Positions 40,403 through 50,384 are shown, counted from the stretch's first letter. The stretch: 64,000 nt of DNA from Nostoc sp. UHCC 0926 (GCF_028623165.1 NZ_CP117768.1:1-64000); one strand, 5' to 3'. Numbers and translations are program-made. Notes: generated by a model not told the origin, from the letters alone.

Positions 40403-40553
40403 TCACACTACAGCTATAACCATAGCAGCGAGAAAAGCTCCCACCAACCAAATAATATGATTAGCAGCAAGATACCATCCCAGGAAAGCGTAAGCCAATA
40501 AAAGTAATACTAAAGGCATCAAAGGAATCCTGTTAAAAAATTCCAGATTCATC
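40403..40553 (-). pseudogene. Small membrane-protein gene with a one-base frameshift
   Basis: ATG 40553 opens NLEFFNRIPLMPLVLL. After a five-T run the original frame shifts by one base, and continues LAYAFLGWYLAANHIIWL and GAFLAAMVIAVV to a stop at 40403. Removing one T gives a 49-aa two-helix membrane protein. A sequencing error in the T-run would have the same appearance. Confidence 0.55.
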
Positions 40554-41676
40554 CTGCCAAGGCTTGTAAAAATACCAAGTCAATCTCTTAATTTTAGTTA
40601 TAAATTGTTACTACTAAAACTTGTAAGTATACCAGCTTTGCTCAGGATATTTCTTTATCTACAGAGCAAATTTAAGGACATACTCTTTCGTCCTTATAAT
40701 ATATAGCCCTACTTAATTCTTTATGCAGAACACTTAGACAAGTCAGAAATCTGAACCTTAGACGCTTATAAGGTCTGTGGCAACAACAACTAGCTAAATC
40801 GTAAATTTTATACTTAGTAATCTAATTTAACTTTGTTTGATCCGATCGCTTGTAGCTTAAAGTTCAGACAATCAGGCTTATCCAGCAATAAAAATATATT
40901 TGTTATCCGTATATTTATTAGTAAAAGTTATATTTGATACAATATTTTCCTTAGTTAAGAACAAGAGTACTAAATTTTTAAACACTAGCGATGTATAAGT
41001 AAATTGATTTTGACTTTCAGCTATTTGCCATGAAATTTAATGAAGAGGTGGTTACAATTCACGGTGTACAACTTTGACAACTGTCCACAATAGTGTTGCA
41101 TGTCTCAAGCTCATGGTAATATTATTTTACTATCAGGAGATATTATTTTATACATCAAGTTACAACCATGCTGAAACAGCTAGTTAGGTGTGCTACCTCC
41201 AGAAAACAAAAAATTATTCAATCCACCCAGGAAACCAACAAAAGCCCCAAAGTACAAAGCACGGAGCTTTTTAAAATCTGCTTATATAAGGCACTAAATA
41301 GCTAACAAACCCCTTTTTTAGGAATCATGATAGCCAGCTAAGAAGGCATAAAAGCCTCTTACAATGGCAAAAAATTAACAAGAATAAATAGAAAAATTTT
41401 GACACAATGTCAATTGTTTTTTGTATATGTAAAAATATTCAAAAGCCCAATTTGCCTTGTCAATAAGACATTAATATTGTGTGTTTTATTTAGATATTTA
41501 TTCTCTTTGTGCTTAGTCACCTATATATATAAGTCCTATTTGATTGGTGAAAACTTAAGCTATCCTCGACCAAATGAGGCAAACCTTAAATTCAACAAAT
41601 GATTTAGGACTACTAGATCAATTTTGATTTAGTAACAACTTGATTATTAACAACGTAAAAGAGTAACAGGAAAAAT
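40554..41676. other. Long intergenic region
   Basis: 1.1 kb of AT-rich sequence with no ORF I would support. An open frame at 41399-41602 begins at TTG, lacks a ribosome site and shows no family resemblance. The part before 41677 presumably includes the promoter of the secreted-protein gene. Confidence 0.45.
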
Positions 41677-42318
41677 ATGAATATCATTGTTCGTTTATTT
41701 GGAGCGATCGTTCTCCAAATATCTGCGTTTACTGCGATGTCTAGTATGGCAATGTCTGATAACAAGCCCCTGCCTGTCTATACCCAGGAGGCTCCTGCTG
41801 TTTCTCAACGGAAAACAACGCAGAGGATTTGCTCTTTAGATCCCATTGAGGATTTATTACCTCCACCACAAACCAAAGCAAGTAATTCTTTGCTTTCTTA
41901 CCTTGCTGAACAGGGTTTTACACAGAATCAAGAGGGTTCTTGGGTCTGTTATGCGAACGATCCTAAAAAAGAAGGGCGTTACTTTACTCTGTTTAAGGTT
42001 AAACAAGTTGATGGCAGGCTCATAGCAAGTTCTTTCCTAGATGAGGGCAGTCTGATTCAGGGGCAGGAAAATCGTAGCTTGAACTTCTTTATGATGCTGA
42101 TTGAGCGTCATATGAATACTACTCAAGAGAACCGTCAAGGTATACGTAGGTATTTAGAAGCCTTCGTTTCCTTAGTAAAGCAAGGGAAGATCAAACCCAC
42201 ACGTCGTGGGTTTCTTTTCGATCAACCAAACCGGGCATTGGTCTTATATCACACACTCTCATCAGGAAATCTCAAAGGTACCGGAATCACGATCAATATT
42301 TCTTTACCTAAGAGTTGA
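41677..42318 (+). CDS. Secreted hypothetical protein (213 aa)
   Basis: The N-terminus looks like a signal peptide (about 1-27: hydrophobic core then AMSSMAM). The mature part includes a Cys (RICSLDPIEDLL) and a WVCYAND stretch, possibly a disulfide. AGGAAA precedes the ATG by 6 nt. Not recognised further. It is followed at 237 bp by another exported protein gene on the same strand. Confidence 0.7.
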   Translation: MNIIVRLFGAIVLQISAFTAMSSMAMSDNKPLPVYTQEAPAVSQRKTTQRICSLDPIEDLLPPPQTKASNSLLSYLAEQGFTQNQEGSWVCYANDPKKEGRYFTLFKVKQVDGRLIASSFLDEGSLIQGQENRSLNFFMMLIERHMNTTQENRQGIRRYLEAFVSLVKQGKIKPTRRGFLFDQPNRALVLYHTLSSGNLKGTGITINISLPKS

Positions 42319-42554
42319 ACTGGGGAGTGAAATGGGTATAGATGGGGATTCAAACCTCACCCAACTCGGAAAAAATTTTCTCCCAATACCCAATCCCTAG
42401 TTACCAAAGATAAGAACGCTGTTCGCAGACTTGATGAGTCTGCGGTATTGCTGCGACCCGTTGAATTTCCTGAGCTATTAATATCGACTTCTCACGGACT
42501 GAAAGAAGGACGTGAAAAACCAATGAAATTGCTGTCATTTAGTGGAGGTGCATC

Positions 42555-43874
42555 TTGCCTAAATCAATTGTTCAGAGAATTGCGATGCTGTTCGCGGAGC
42601 GTCTCGTAGAGAAGACGGTTCACTTTGCGACCATCGCATTCTCATCTGTTGCAGTAGTGCTCACTACGTGTCAGTCTGCTTTTGCACAGCTCAATATTGG
42701 ACGCTATGGTATCCAACAAGGACTGGAGTCTGAGTATCTCCAGTACCAAATCAATAACCAGAATTTGAGCCAGATGCGAGTCATTCCTGGATGTGATGTG
42801 GGATTTGGTCTGACCTGCAATAAAACTGGATCGGTAATCCAACGATTAGTGGAATTAAACGACGGGACTAGCTATCAAAACCTCCTGATCCGAGCAGCCG
42901 GTGGGGAGAAAAACTTTCAGAATTTCGCTAGCTTTTACGGTAACAATCCTAATCTCTCTGCGGTGCCTTACGCCTCATTTTGGAGAAACCAATCCCCTGC
43001 AATCATGGATAGCTCTCAATACCTTCTTGGACAACCTGTTGGTCGCAATCCAGTAGAAGGACTCGGACTTGTAACCAAGCAGTTCTACTGGTCCCCATAC
43101 TCAGGAGCCAATAACTCGGTCAGCCTCCGCAATGGATTACTAGACTTGAAATTCTCATACGGACGACTGCTGTTTGAGGAGGCCTCAAAAATTTCCAACA
43201 TTAAGGAGCAGATTCAGTCTCTAGGTCTGTCGCCAGAGATGACAAATTTCTATTTAAATAAAATCTCAACAGGCTTGGATGCATTGAGTTCTGGAGATCA
43301 GAACCAACTCCAACAGAAGATTTTTGAAGTACTATCCTTTCCATACTCCGAAGATGGTGGGGAACTCGGACGCCCTAATAACGCGATTCCACAGGAATTG
43401 AATCAGCTCTTGGGAGAAGATGTCCCAGGAGATATTTTACTGAGTGACAATCCACTAGCGTTGGAGGGAGAAGCTATGGGACTCGATACTTTCCCTGACG
43501 CAGTGGGAGATGTTTTGGTACAAGACAGTTCTGATTCCTTTCCACTCTGGCCAATAATCGGAATCGGGGGTCTTGCTTTAATTCTGCTTCTACTACTAAA
43601 TGGGGATAGTTCTTCAGATCAAGCATCTGTTTCTTTAGGAAATACACCTACACCTTTGTCTCTCACCAGCAAAGGCGAATGCGATCTGACTCCCAGTGGT
43701 AATGGTTCTGATCACACACAGATCATTGAGATTCCATGTAATGTTACTCCTAAAACCCCTACGGAAGTGAAGAAGGTAGTGGAGCCATCAATGATCAAAG
43801 CGCTTGTATTGCTAATTGTTCTACTATGCATAGTCCGTTACAAACACCGATCTTTAAAAATCCGTAATTCGTAA
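42555..43874 (+). CDS. Exported hypothetical protein with two membrane segments (439 aa)
   Basis: The TTG start is set by a strong GGAGG at 42544-42548. A hydrophobic export signal (about 24-44, ending AFA) follows an unusual N-terminus. Residues 13-21 (FAERLVEKT) come from a Nostoc dispersed repeat, which lengthens the N-region of the signal. The mature part (QLNIGRYGIQQGLESEYLQY and on) is soluble and has two Cys near 80-90. Membrane helices are at about 334-348 and near 416-430. The family is not known to me; the layout suggests an envelope protein. Confidence 0.7.
   Translation: MPKSIVQRIAMLFAERLVEKTVHFATIAFSSVAVVLTTCQSAFAQLNIGRYGIQQGLESEYLQYQINNQNLSQMRVIPGCDVGFGLTCNKTGSVIQRLVELNDGTSYQNLLIRAAGGEKNFQNFASFYGNNPNLSAVPYASFWRNQSPAIMDSSQYLLGQPVGRNPVEGLGLVTKQFYWSPYSGANNSVSLRNGLLDLKFSYGRLLFEEASKISNIKEQIQSLGLSPEMTNFYLNKISTGLDALSSGDQNQLQQKIFEVLSFPYSEDGGELGRPNNAIPQELNQLLGEDVPGDILLSDNPLALEGEAMGLDTFPDAVGDVLVQDSSDSFPLWPIIGIGGLALILLLLLNGDSSSDQASVSLGNTPTPLSLTSKGECDLTPSGNGSDHTQIIEIPCNVTPKTPTEVKKVVEPSMIKALVLLIVLLCIVRYKHRSLKIRNS
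42591..42615. repeat. Dispersed repeat inside a signal-peptide coding region
   Basis: TTCGCGGAGCGTCTCGTAGA plus GAAGA matches, in inverse orientation, the intergenic element at about 46502-46527 except for a base or two. Confidence 0.65.
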
Positions 43875-43909
43875 TTATGTTACATAAGGGGATTTAGACC
43901 CCACCTCAA

Positions 43910-43937
43910 ACAAAGCTACCTCTAGAGGTAGCTTTGT
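43910..43937. terminator. 28-bp perfect palindrome between convergent genes
   Basis: ACAAAGCTACCTCT is followed immediately by its own reverse complement AGAGGTAGCTTTGT. It lies between the stop of the exported protein (43874, plus) and that of sod (44017, minus), the position of a bidirectional terminator. U-tracts are weak. Confidence 0.65.
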
Positions 43938-44016
43938 ACAGATTTCTATGAGCGGTTTGACGGACTTGATAGTATTGCTAACGAGGCTGTTGTGATAGAA
44001 GTTGCGTTAGCAAAGC

Positions 44017-44796
44017 TTACCGAAGGTATCGCCTGTTAATCTGCGGCCAATTCACCACATTCCACCAATTAGTCAAATACTCAGCCCGACGGTTGCGATA
44101 TTTCAGGTAATAAGCGTGTTCCCATAGATCATTACCCATAATCGGATATAAACCGTCTGTAATCGGGTTATCCTGATTTGCTGTGGTCACGATCTGGAGT
44201 TGATTTTGACGATTGCGTACTAGCCAAACCCAACCACTACCGAAGCGAGCAGTACCCGCTGCGTTAAACTGTTTTTTAAAACCATCAAAACTGCCAAAAG
44301 TTTGATTAATTTCTTGAGCGATCGCTCCCGATGGTTGTCCACCACCTTCGGGACTCATAAGTTGCCAAAAAATCGTGTGGTTCAGGTGACCACCACCGTT
44401 ATTACGTACCTTTGTCCGAATATCTTCAGGTACACTGTTCAAATCTAGTAGTAAAGCTTCAACACTTCTTTTTTGCAAATCTGGATACTGCTTCAATGCA
44501 TCATTTAAGTTCTTGACGTAGCTAGCATGGTGCGCGTCATGATGCAATTTCATTGTTTCAGCATCAATAGCTTTTCCTAATGCCCCATAAGCATAAGGCA
44601 ATGGTGGTAGCTGTGCGGGGAAAGCACTTAGTGCCCTATTGGGATAAGCTACAGAGGAAAATGACCTAGCAACCGTTGGTGTTGGTGTAGAAGATTGTGC
44701 CTCAGCCATTAGTACTGGTTTATAAGAAATTACCAGAATTGTCAGCACAATTGTTGTGAAGAAAAAAACTATCGTTTCTCGCCAAAACCTGATCAT
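44017..44796 (-). CDS. sodA: Mn/Fe superoxide dismutase, membrane-anchored
   Basis: 259 aa. Converts superoxide to hydrogen peroxide and oxygen. An N-terminal membrane helix (about 8-25, [13 protein letters not shown]) precedes a linker and the SOD domain. Metal ligands are visible: His in [10 protein letters not shown], His in LNHTIFW, and Asp/His in [12 protein letters not shown]-rich NNGGGHLNH and [11 protein letters not shown] favour manganese, as in the membrane-bound SodA of Anabaena. The start ATG 44796 has GAGG nine bases upstream; a longer TTG frame is rejected. Confidence 0.93.
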   Translation of the reverse strand: MIRFWRETIVFFFTTIVLTILVISYKPVLMAEAQSSTPTPTVARSFSSVAYPNRALSAFPAQLPPLPYAYGALGKAIDAETMKLHHDAHHASYVKNLNDALKQYPDLQKRSVEALLLDLNSVPEDIRTKVRNNGGGHLNHTIFWQLMSPEGGGQPSGAIAQEINQTFGSFDGFKKQFNAAGTARFGSGWVWLVRNRQNQLQIVTTANQDNPITDGLYPIMGNDLWEHAYYLKYRNRRAEYLTNWWNVVNWPQINRRYLR

Positions 44797-45181
44797 AACT
44801 TGTAGCCTCAAAATCAATATTATTTGGCTTGTAATCTGATCATGTACTGTTGTTTTACAGCCCAATCAAGCCAAATATATATCTTACCTTAGTTGTCAAG
44901 TAATTCGAGCGAAAATACTCAAGATAATATAATTAATCACAGCCAATGCATGGGGCCACCTAACGCACTTCAAAAGCCCCATCTTCAGCGAAAAACCTTT
45001 ACTAGATGCAAAAAAATAATTGCATTCAAAACTTTTGTAATAAATATAACTTAAAAGTGACATAGCTTTAATGTCTAGAAACTTTTAAGAATATCTCTCA
45101 ATACGTAGAGACGCTTTAGCGGAGCGGCTCTAAGTGCAATTTCGTTTCTCTACAAACAATTTCGGGTAAATTTTCCATTAT

Positions 45182-45745
45182 TCAGCTTAGTTTTTTAGTT
45201 TTAATCTGTCTGTAGATAGCTGCAATGTTGCGGGCATCATCAATGCCACGATGGTGTGTGCCTTTCAATTCTATCCCCAACTCATTGAGAGCCTGTGCCA
45301 TGCCAAATTTTTTAGACACGCCAAGATATTCTGAAAATTCCTCTTTGATATTTATGTGTTCTGAAATAAAAGGATAAGGGAAATTATGAAACGCGCAATC
45401 TTGAATAAATTGCTTTTTGTCGTAATTACCCCAAGAACAAAAAATATGATTGGTAAATGAATAAATCCATTCTTTTAAGCGAGAAATTGCCTCTATAAAT
45501 TTTGGTGCTTCGTCAACATCTTGCTGTCGAATACTAGTCAATTCGGTGCAAAAACCTGTCAGTTGTGGATGTCTCACGGGTTGAATGAATTGCTGAAACT
45601 CGGAATCAATTTCCCACGTTGCTCGATTAAGCATCACCGCACCAATTTCGATGATTTCCATTTCGTGACGAGGAATAGTCCTATTGTCACAGCACGTAGC
45701 CTCCAAATCGACTATCAGATAATAGTGGGATCTTTTCGTTTTCAT
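45182..45745 (-). CDS. DEDDh 3'-5' exonuclease
   Basis: 187 aa, ERI-1/KapD-like exonuclease. Motif Exo I is VDLEATC (Asp/Glu), Exo II lies around FCSWGNYDKKQF (Asp), and Exo III is HRGIDDARNIA (His and Asp). Such enzymes trim RNA or DNA 3' ends. The ATG is clear. It is monocistronic. Confidence 0.88.
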   Translation of the reverse strand: MKTKRSHYYLIVDLEATCCDNRTIPRHEMEIIEIGAVMLNRATWEIDSEFQQFIQPVRHPQLTGFCTELTSIRQQDVDEAPKFIEAISRLKEWIYSFTNHIFCSWGNYDKKQFIQDCAFHNFPYPFISEHINIKEEFSEYLGVSKKFGMAQALNELGIELKGTHHRGIDDARNIAAIYRQIKTKKLS

Positions 45746-45898
45746 ATTAAGTAATAGAGATTGGCAATTAGTATCAATAATTATTTATACGTATTTTTTT
45801 AAACCTTACACAATTAGTATTTGCAACTAATTGTAATACATATACTACAAAACGGCAATACTTATAGCTTTTTTCATCTATTTGAACCACAACCTCCT

Positions 45899-45924
45899 GT
45901 AGAGACGCACATTTGTGCGCTCCT
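45899..45924. repeat. Dispersed palindromic repeat
   Basis: GTAGAGACGCACATTTGTGC followed by GCTCCTAT belongs to the GTAGAGACGC palindrome group also found at 30426. Confidence 0.5.
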
Positions 45925-45995
45925 ATTATGCTGAAAAGACAAATTTTATAGTCATTTTTTTTACTTCACTAAACAATAACTTAGGGAAAGGGAAT

Positions 45996-46457
45996 TTAGA
46001 TTGATGAAAAAGGTTTAACCCAACGGAGTTGAATAGCGATATTAAGAGCGAACGCAGCTATTCCAAACCACAATACACTTTCAAAAGCCCACACAGAAAA
46101 AGGCCAAATTGTGCTATGAGAATTCCACCCAAGTTCTATCTGAGTTAATCCCCGCACCAAGCCAAACGCCAGCACACCACCGACTTTGAGTTGAGGATTT
46201 TTATCAGAGCGAATGATATAGCGGTAGGTGACACCAAATAGGAAACCAGTAAAAGTTGCAACTGTAGCACTCACCCACAAATGCCAGTTAAGATCACTTT
46301 GCAGACATGCAAGTGTCTGAAAATACTTTGCCAGTACTAAAGTATTCAACAGACTAGCGATCGCAAAAGCAAAACACACAGATAATCCCCCAATTATTCC
46401 AGCTTTGAGGGATTCTATGCGTTCTGCCATTAATTGAGGATCTAAAATTGCGTTCAC
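45996..46457 (-). CDS. Conserved integral membrane protein (153 aa)
   Basis: Four hydrophobic segments (about 20-42, 57-80, 92-105, 120-140). The start is GTG 46457; an ATG nine codons in is also possible. I recall similar cyanobacterial proteins of unknown role but no motif gives function. Confidence 0.65.
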   Translation of the reverse strand: MNAILDPQLMAERIESLKAGIIGGLSVCFAFAIASLLNTLVLAKYFQTLACLQSDLNWHLWVSATVATFTGFLFGVTYRYIIRSDKNPQLKVGGVLAFGLVRGLTQIELGWNSHSTIWPFSVWAFESVLWFGIAAFALNIAIQLRWVKPFSSI

Positions 46458-46496
46458 TCTATATAGAAATTAAGGATTGGGTACTTGTACTGAGCA

Positions 46497-46595
46497 TCTC
46501 GGCTTCTCTACGAGACGCTACGCGAACGCTCGATGGAGCCGTTGCCGTAAAGCCTACGGCATAGCTACGCTTAGGGCGCAGCCTCTCCAAGAGTT
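46497..46595. repeat. Cluster of Nostoc short dispersed repeats
   Basis: GC-rich, partly palindromic elements are joined end to end: CTTCTCTACGAGACGCTACG, then GCCGTAAAGCCTACGGC and TAGCTACGCTTAGGGCGCAG. No coding potential. It lies between the membrane protein and the kinase operon. Confidence 0.7.
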
Positions 46596-46670
46596 GTATT
46601 AGGAAAATTTTTCTCCAGTCTTCAGTATGATAAATGCTAAAGCAGTTTTGCAATTAATTAAATACTGCTC

Positions 46671-47933
46671 TCATGTAGGAATTTTGATGATAAACTCGGT
46701 TCCCACACCAGGTTGAGAATTCACATCTAATACACCTTCGTGTTTCTCTACAACTATTTCATAGGCGATCGCCAAGCCAAGTCCAGTACCTTTACCAACG
46801 GGTTTTGTGGTAAACAACGGTTCAAACAAGCGTTTTTTAAGTCGTTCAGGAATACCAATCCCATTGTCAGCAATCCGAATTACAACCAATTCTTCAAAAT
46901 CTATTTCTGTTGCAATTTTAATCTGAGGAATTAGATTGCTCATTTTGCCTTGTGTTATAGCTTCATCAACAGCATCAACTGCATTTGCCAGAATGTTCAT
47001 AAATACTTGATTCATCAGCCCAATATAGCACTTTACCTGTGGTAATACTCCATAATTTTTAATAACTTCAATGCGGGGACGAGCGCCATTAGCCTTAAAG
47101 CGGTGTTGCAAAATCATTAGCGTACTATCTAGTCCTTGGTGCAAATCAGCAGATATTTTGGTATCCCTATCCGAGCGACAGAAGTTGCGAAGTGAATTAG
47201 AAATGTTCCGAATTCGTTCACTTCCTAGCTGGAGTGAGTTCAATATTTTTGCCATGTCTTCGAGAACGAAGTTTAGATCCAAGTCCTCAATAGCAGTAGT
47301 GATTTTGGCTGTTGGGTTTGGATACTCTTGTTCATACAGTAGGAGCAACTCAGTTACTGCTGCAATGTATCCTTGCAAGGGGGAAATATTGCTGGAAATA
47401 AAGTTGATGGGGTTGTTGATTTCATGTCCAATACCAGCGATTAATTCTCCAAGTGTTGATAACTTCTCTTGCTGCACCAGCTTGACTTGGGCTTTTTGTA
47501 AAGCCTTGGTGCGATCGCTGACTTGTTGTTCCAAAGATTCAGTCAATTGTTTAAGTTGTAAATGCACGCGCACTCTAGAAATGACTTCCTCTTGTGCAAA
47601 CGGTTTAGGGATATAGTCTACTGCACCAAGGGAAAATCCCTTCGTTTTACTCTCCGTATCCGCTAAGGCAGTGGTGAAAATAATTGGGATATTTTGGGTA
47701 ACAGGATTGGCTTTGAGGCGACAACAAGTTTCAAATCCGTCAATACCCGGCATTTGTACATCTAGCAAAATTAACTCTGGTTGATTGCGTTCAGCTTGGG
47801 CGATCGCACTTTCTCCATCGACTGCAACACGGAAACGAAAACCCTCACTATTGAGCGCTTCACACAGGACAGATAAATTTGTCGGATTATCATCCACAAT
47901 CAAAATAAATCCGTTATTTTGGGTTTTGTTCAT
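46671..47933 (-). CDS. Response-regulator/histidine-kinase hybrid (420 aa)
   Basis: An N-terminal REC domain (about 9-125; phospho-acceptor Asp in LLDVQMPG near 56, Lys in IPKPF) is joined by a coiled coil to a kinase: H-box IGHEINNPINF near 167, N-box [15 protein letters not shown]1 DNGIGIP and G2 GKGTGLGLA. No membrane segment. The gene begins 30 bp after the upstream sensor kinase ends, so the two are probably an operon and may form a phosphorelay, the first kinase acting on this receiver. Confidence 0.92.
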   Translation of the reverse strand: MNKTQNNGFILIVDDNPTNLSVLCEALNSEGFRFRVAVDGESAIAQAERNQPELILLDVQMPGIDGFETCCRLKANPVTQNIPIIFTTALADTESKTKGFSLGAVDYIPKPFAQEEVISRVRVHLQLKQLTESLEQQVSDRTKALQKAQVKLVQQEKLSTLGELIAGIGHEINNPINFISSNISPLQGYIAAVTELLLLYEQEYPNPTAKITTAIEDLDLNFVLEDMAKILNSLQLGSERIRNISNSLRNFCRSDRDTKISADLHQGLDSTLMILQHRFKANGARPRIEVIKNYGVLPQVKCYIGLMNQVFMNILANAVDAVDEAITQGKMSNLIPQIKIATEIDFEELVVIRIADNGIGIPERLKKRLFEPLFTTKPVGKGTGLGLAIAYEIVVEKHEGVLDVNSQPGVGTEFIIKIPT

Positions 47934-47963
47934 GATGGATTTAAAAGTTAAATTTTACTCCAA

Positions 47964-49850
47964 TTAATTGAGATATTGTTTAATAAAAGTTTCCAAACGT
48001 TTTAGTTGGAAATTACTAGCAAGCTGGACGATTTGCTGGGCAAAAATGCTTAACTGCTCATCAGCTACAGAAAGTTGCTGAGTTATTTCTAAAATACTTT
48101 GAATATCCCCGTCTTGTGCTAGTTCGAGTAACTGTTCTAAAACCTCTTTCGCAGGATAAATCATCTCATTGGGTTGATCCAAACCACCTGTATAGGTTTT
48201 TTTAATTGCGTCTACCTTACCGTCAAAAATCCATTCTAGTTGCAAAAATTGTCGTAGCATTTCTAGAAGTGTTTCCGCTTCTACAGGCTTTGGTAGAAAT
48301 ACATCTGCACCTACATCAATACTCTTGTGCTGGTCGATTGCAAACACACTTGCTGACGAAGCGATGATCGCAATCTCTTTAAATTGCCTAGACTCACGCA
48401 AACGATTTATCAACTCAAATCCATCCAATATAGGCATCACTAGGTCAGTGATAATCAAGTCTGGTTTGTGGGCTAGAGCCTGTTCCCATGCTTCCTCACC
48501 CTGACTAGCTTCTACGACAGTAAACCCAACTGGCTCTAGTAAATTTACAATTACTGATCGGTTTTCCCATCTGTCATCCGCAATCAAAATGGTGCGCCTT
48601 TGTCCTTGATAATCAATAATGGTTCCCTGCTCAACCACTCTAGAAACCTTTGCCCAGTCTTTAGATTCTGGTAATTTTGCCTCAAACCAGAAAGTGCTAC
48701 CTTTACCAAATTCACTTTCTACCTGAATTTGACCACCGAGCAACAAAACAATTTTTTGGCTGATTGCTAATCCCAAGCCTGTACCTTCAGATTGTTGTTT
48801 TTGATTTCCCACTTGCTCAAAGGGCTGGAAGATTTTCTCGGCTTGTTCAGAGGTTATACCCGTGCCGGTATCTATTACTTGAAAGCGAATTTTGTAGTTA
48901 GTCTGTCCATTGGCATTTGATTCTTGGCCAACGACCTGAACTTTGAAAGTGACACTGCCTTGATGAGTAAATTTAATGGCATTACCAAGCAAGTTAATCA
49001 GTACTTGCCGCAAGCGTTTTTCATCAGCATGAATGCCCGTTGGCAAATCAGGATCGAGTTCGATGTGAAATGCGATCACCTTTTGTTCTGCCCGGATACG
49101 GCAAATTTCAGTCACGCTATCTATAAAAGCAGGCAAGTAGAAATCAACAGGATGCAATTCTAGTTTGCGAGCTTCTATCTTGGAGAGATCCAGGACATCA
49201 TTAATTAGAGTTAGTAAATGGGAACCACATTGATAAATAATGCCAACTCCTTTGCGTCCTTTCTCGGTCAAAGATTCTGTGCGTTGGAGGATTTGTGTAA
49301 AGCCCAGGATGCCATTCAGGGGTGTGCGTAGTTCATGACTCATATTGGCAAGAAATTCACTCTTGGCTTGACTGGAGTTTTGAGCGACTTCTTCTGCAAA
49401 GCGTAGTTGTTTCTCGATCCGCTTGCGCTCGACAATTTCAGTTGAAAGCACTCGATTGATAGCTTCTAACTGGGCTGGGCTGGGTAGTGTCAGAGCTTGA
49501 GGTATGAGATAAAATAGCGCAAATGCCGTATATATCGAAATAATGGCAGTTAAAGCTTTTAAACCACCTGCAATCCAATAGTCTGGATGCCAAAGCGTCC
49601 AAATTTCCATCAAGTGTCCAGTACCGCAGGCAATGATAAAAGCACCAAATAACAAAAAGACTCCATTGAAAGGAACGTCTTTGCGCTTGTAAATAAAGTA
49701 AATCAGTAGGAAGGGAATAGAATAATAGGCAAGAGCGATCGTGGCATCAGAAATAATATGGAGCCTAACTAATCCAGTTTGCCAGAGATAACAATGTCCG
49801 TGGGGAATAAAACCGTTAGAATCGAAGGGATAGTTAAAAAATGTCGGCAT
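47964..49850 (-). CDS. Ethylene-receptor-like hybrid histidine kinase (628 aa)
   Basis: The N-terminal three-helix membrane domain (about 20-120) resembles the plant ETR1 ethylene-binding domain: ISDATIALAYYSIPFLLIYF, then GAFIIACGTGHLMEIW, keeping the Asp of helix 1 and the Cys-x3-His that bind copper. Next come HisKA (FLANMSHELRTPLNG), a HATPase (NLLGNAIKF, DTGTGI, GTGLGLAI) and a C-terminal receiver (Asp in LIITDLVMP, Lys in LPKPV). ATG 49850 is preferred to a TTG 18 codons upstream. It is first in an operon with the 420-aa hybrid. Confidence 0.9.
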   Translation of the reverse strand: MPTFFNYPFDSNGFIPHGHCYLWQTGLVRLHIISDATIALAYYSIPFLLIYFIYKRKDVPFNGVFLLFGAFIIACGTGHLMEIWTLWHPDYWIAGGLKALTAIISIYTAFALFYLIPQALTLPSPAQLEAINRVLSTEIVERKRIEKQLRFAEEVAQNSSQAKSEFLANMSHELRTPLNGILGFTQILQRTESLTEKGRKGVGIIYQCGSHLLTLINDVLDLSKIEARKLELHPVDFYLPAFIDSVTEICRIRAEQKVIAFHIELDPDLPTGIHADEKRLRQVLINLLGNAIKFTHQGSVTFKVQVVGQESNANGQTNYKIRFQVIDTGTGITSEQAEKIFQPFEQVGNQKQQSEGTGLGLAISQKIVLLLGGQIQVESEFGKGSTFWFEAKLPESKDWAKVSRVVEQGTIIDYQGQRRTILIADDRWENRSVIVNLLEPVGFTVVEASQGEEAWEQALAHKPDLIITDLVMPILDGFELINRLRESRQFKEIAIIASSASVFAIDQHKSIDVGADVFLPKPVEAETLLEMLRQFLQLEWIFDGKVDAIKKTYTGGLDQPNEMIYPAKEVLEQLLELAQDGDIQSILEITQQLSVADEQLSIFAQQIVQLASNFQLKRLETFIKQYLN

Positions 49851-49998
49851 AATACTAGAGGTTGCTGGATTTGAAATATATACCCATAACCCTAGTATTC
49901 CCAAACCATCAAGTGGAAAAGCGCGATCGCTACTTTTTTATATTAGTTTTTATTACGTAAAGTACTAGGGTATCAAGAAAAGATGGTGTCTGGTTTGA

Positions 49999-50025
49999 GG
50001 CAGCTACGCCCGTCGTAGACATCGC
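49999..50025. repeat. Dispersed repeat, intergenic copy
   Basis: This 27-bp sequence (GGCAGCTACGCCCGTCGTAG and on to CATCGC) is matched exactly, in reverse complement, at 52484-52510 inside the GAF kinase gene. Close copies also occur near 33066 and 33905. Confidence 0.8.
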
Positions 50026-50125
50026 CTGCAAAACTTACAATGTCATTGATAAAAAAATCTCAGCCTGCCCAATCCCTGTATGATAAATATTAGAAACCTT
50101 TTGTAATTATTTGAAAACTGGGACT

Positions 50126-50215
50126 ATGGAGATTTTGACACTAGGTTGGGTATCACTGTTAGTTGTGTTCACTTGGTCAATTGCAATGGTAGTCTGGGGA
50201 CGTAACGGACTGTAG
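50126..50215 (+). CDS. petN: Cytochrome b6f complex subunit PetN
   Basis: 29 aa, one membrane helix: [18 protein letters not shown], ending MVVWGRNGL, essentially the standard PetN. It is a small subunit required for assembly of the thylakoid cytochrome b6f complex, which passes electrons between plastoquinol and plastocyanin or cytochrome c6. A small ORF begins four bases after its stop. Confidence 0.97.
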   Translation: MEILTLGWVSLLVVFTWSIAMVVWGRNGL

Positions 50216-50219
50216 AGGC

Positions 50220-50384
50220 ATGGTGGAAATTCCATTCTTGAGTATTTTGGCTTTATTTGCTGTAGTGCTGCTGGTAGTAGTCACTGGTGGTATTGGTTAT
50301 TTGACCCTGGCAGATTGGCGCGATCGCCGTCGCCGAGATGAAGAGAAACGCACCAGCCGCAGCGCCACTCCCAAGCGGCGATAA
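50220..50384 (+). CDS. Small single-helix membrane protein (54 aa)
   Basis: One hydrophobic helix (LSILALFAVVLLVVVTGGIG) then a basic tail (WRDRRRRDEEKR). It starts four bases after petN stops and so is probably co-transcribed. Small proteins of this layout follow petN in other cyanobacteria as far as I recall; function unknown. Confidence 0.78.
   Translation: MVEIPFLSILALFAVVLLVVVTGGIGYLTLADWRDRRRRDEEKRTSRSATPKRR

Noticed and set aside
41399..41602. 67-codon hydrophobic open frame
   Set aside because: TTG start, no ribosome site, AT-rich composition and no recognisable motif.
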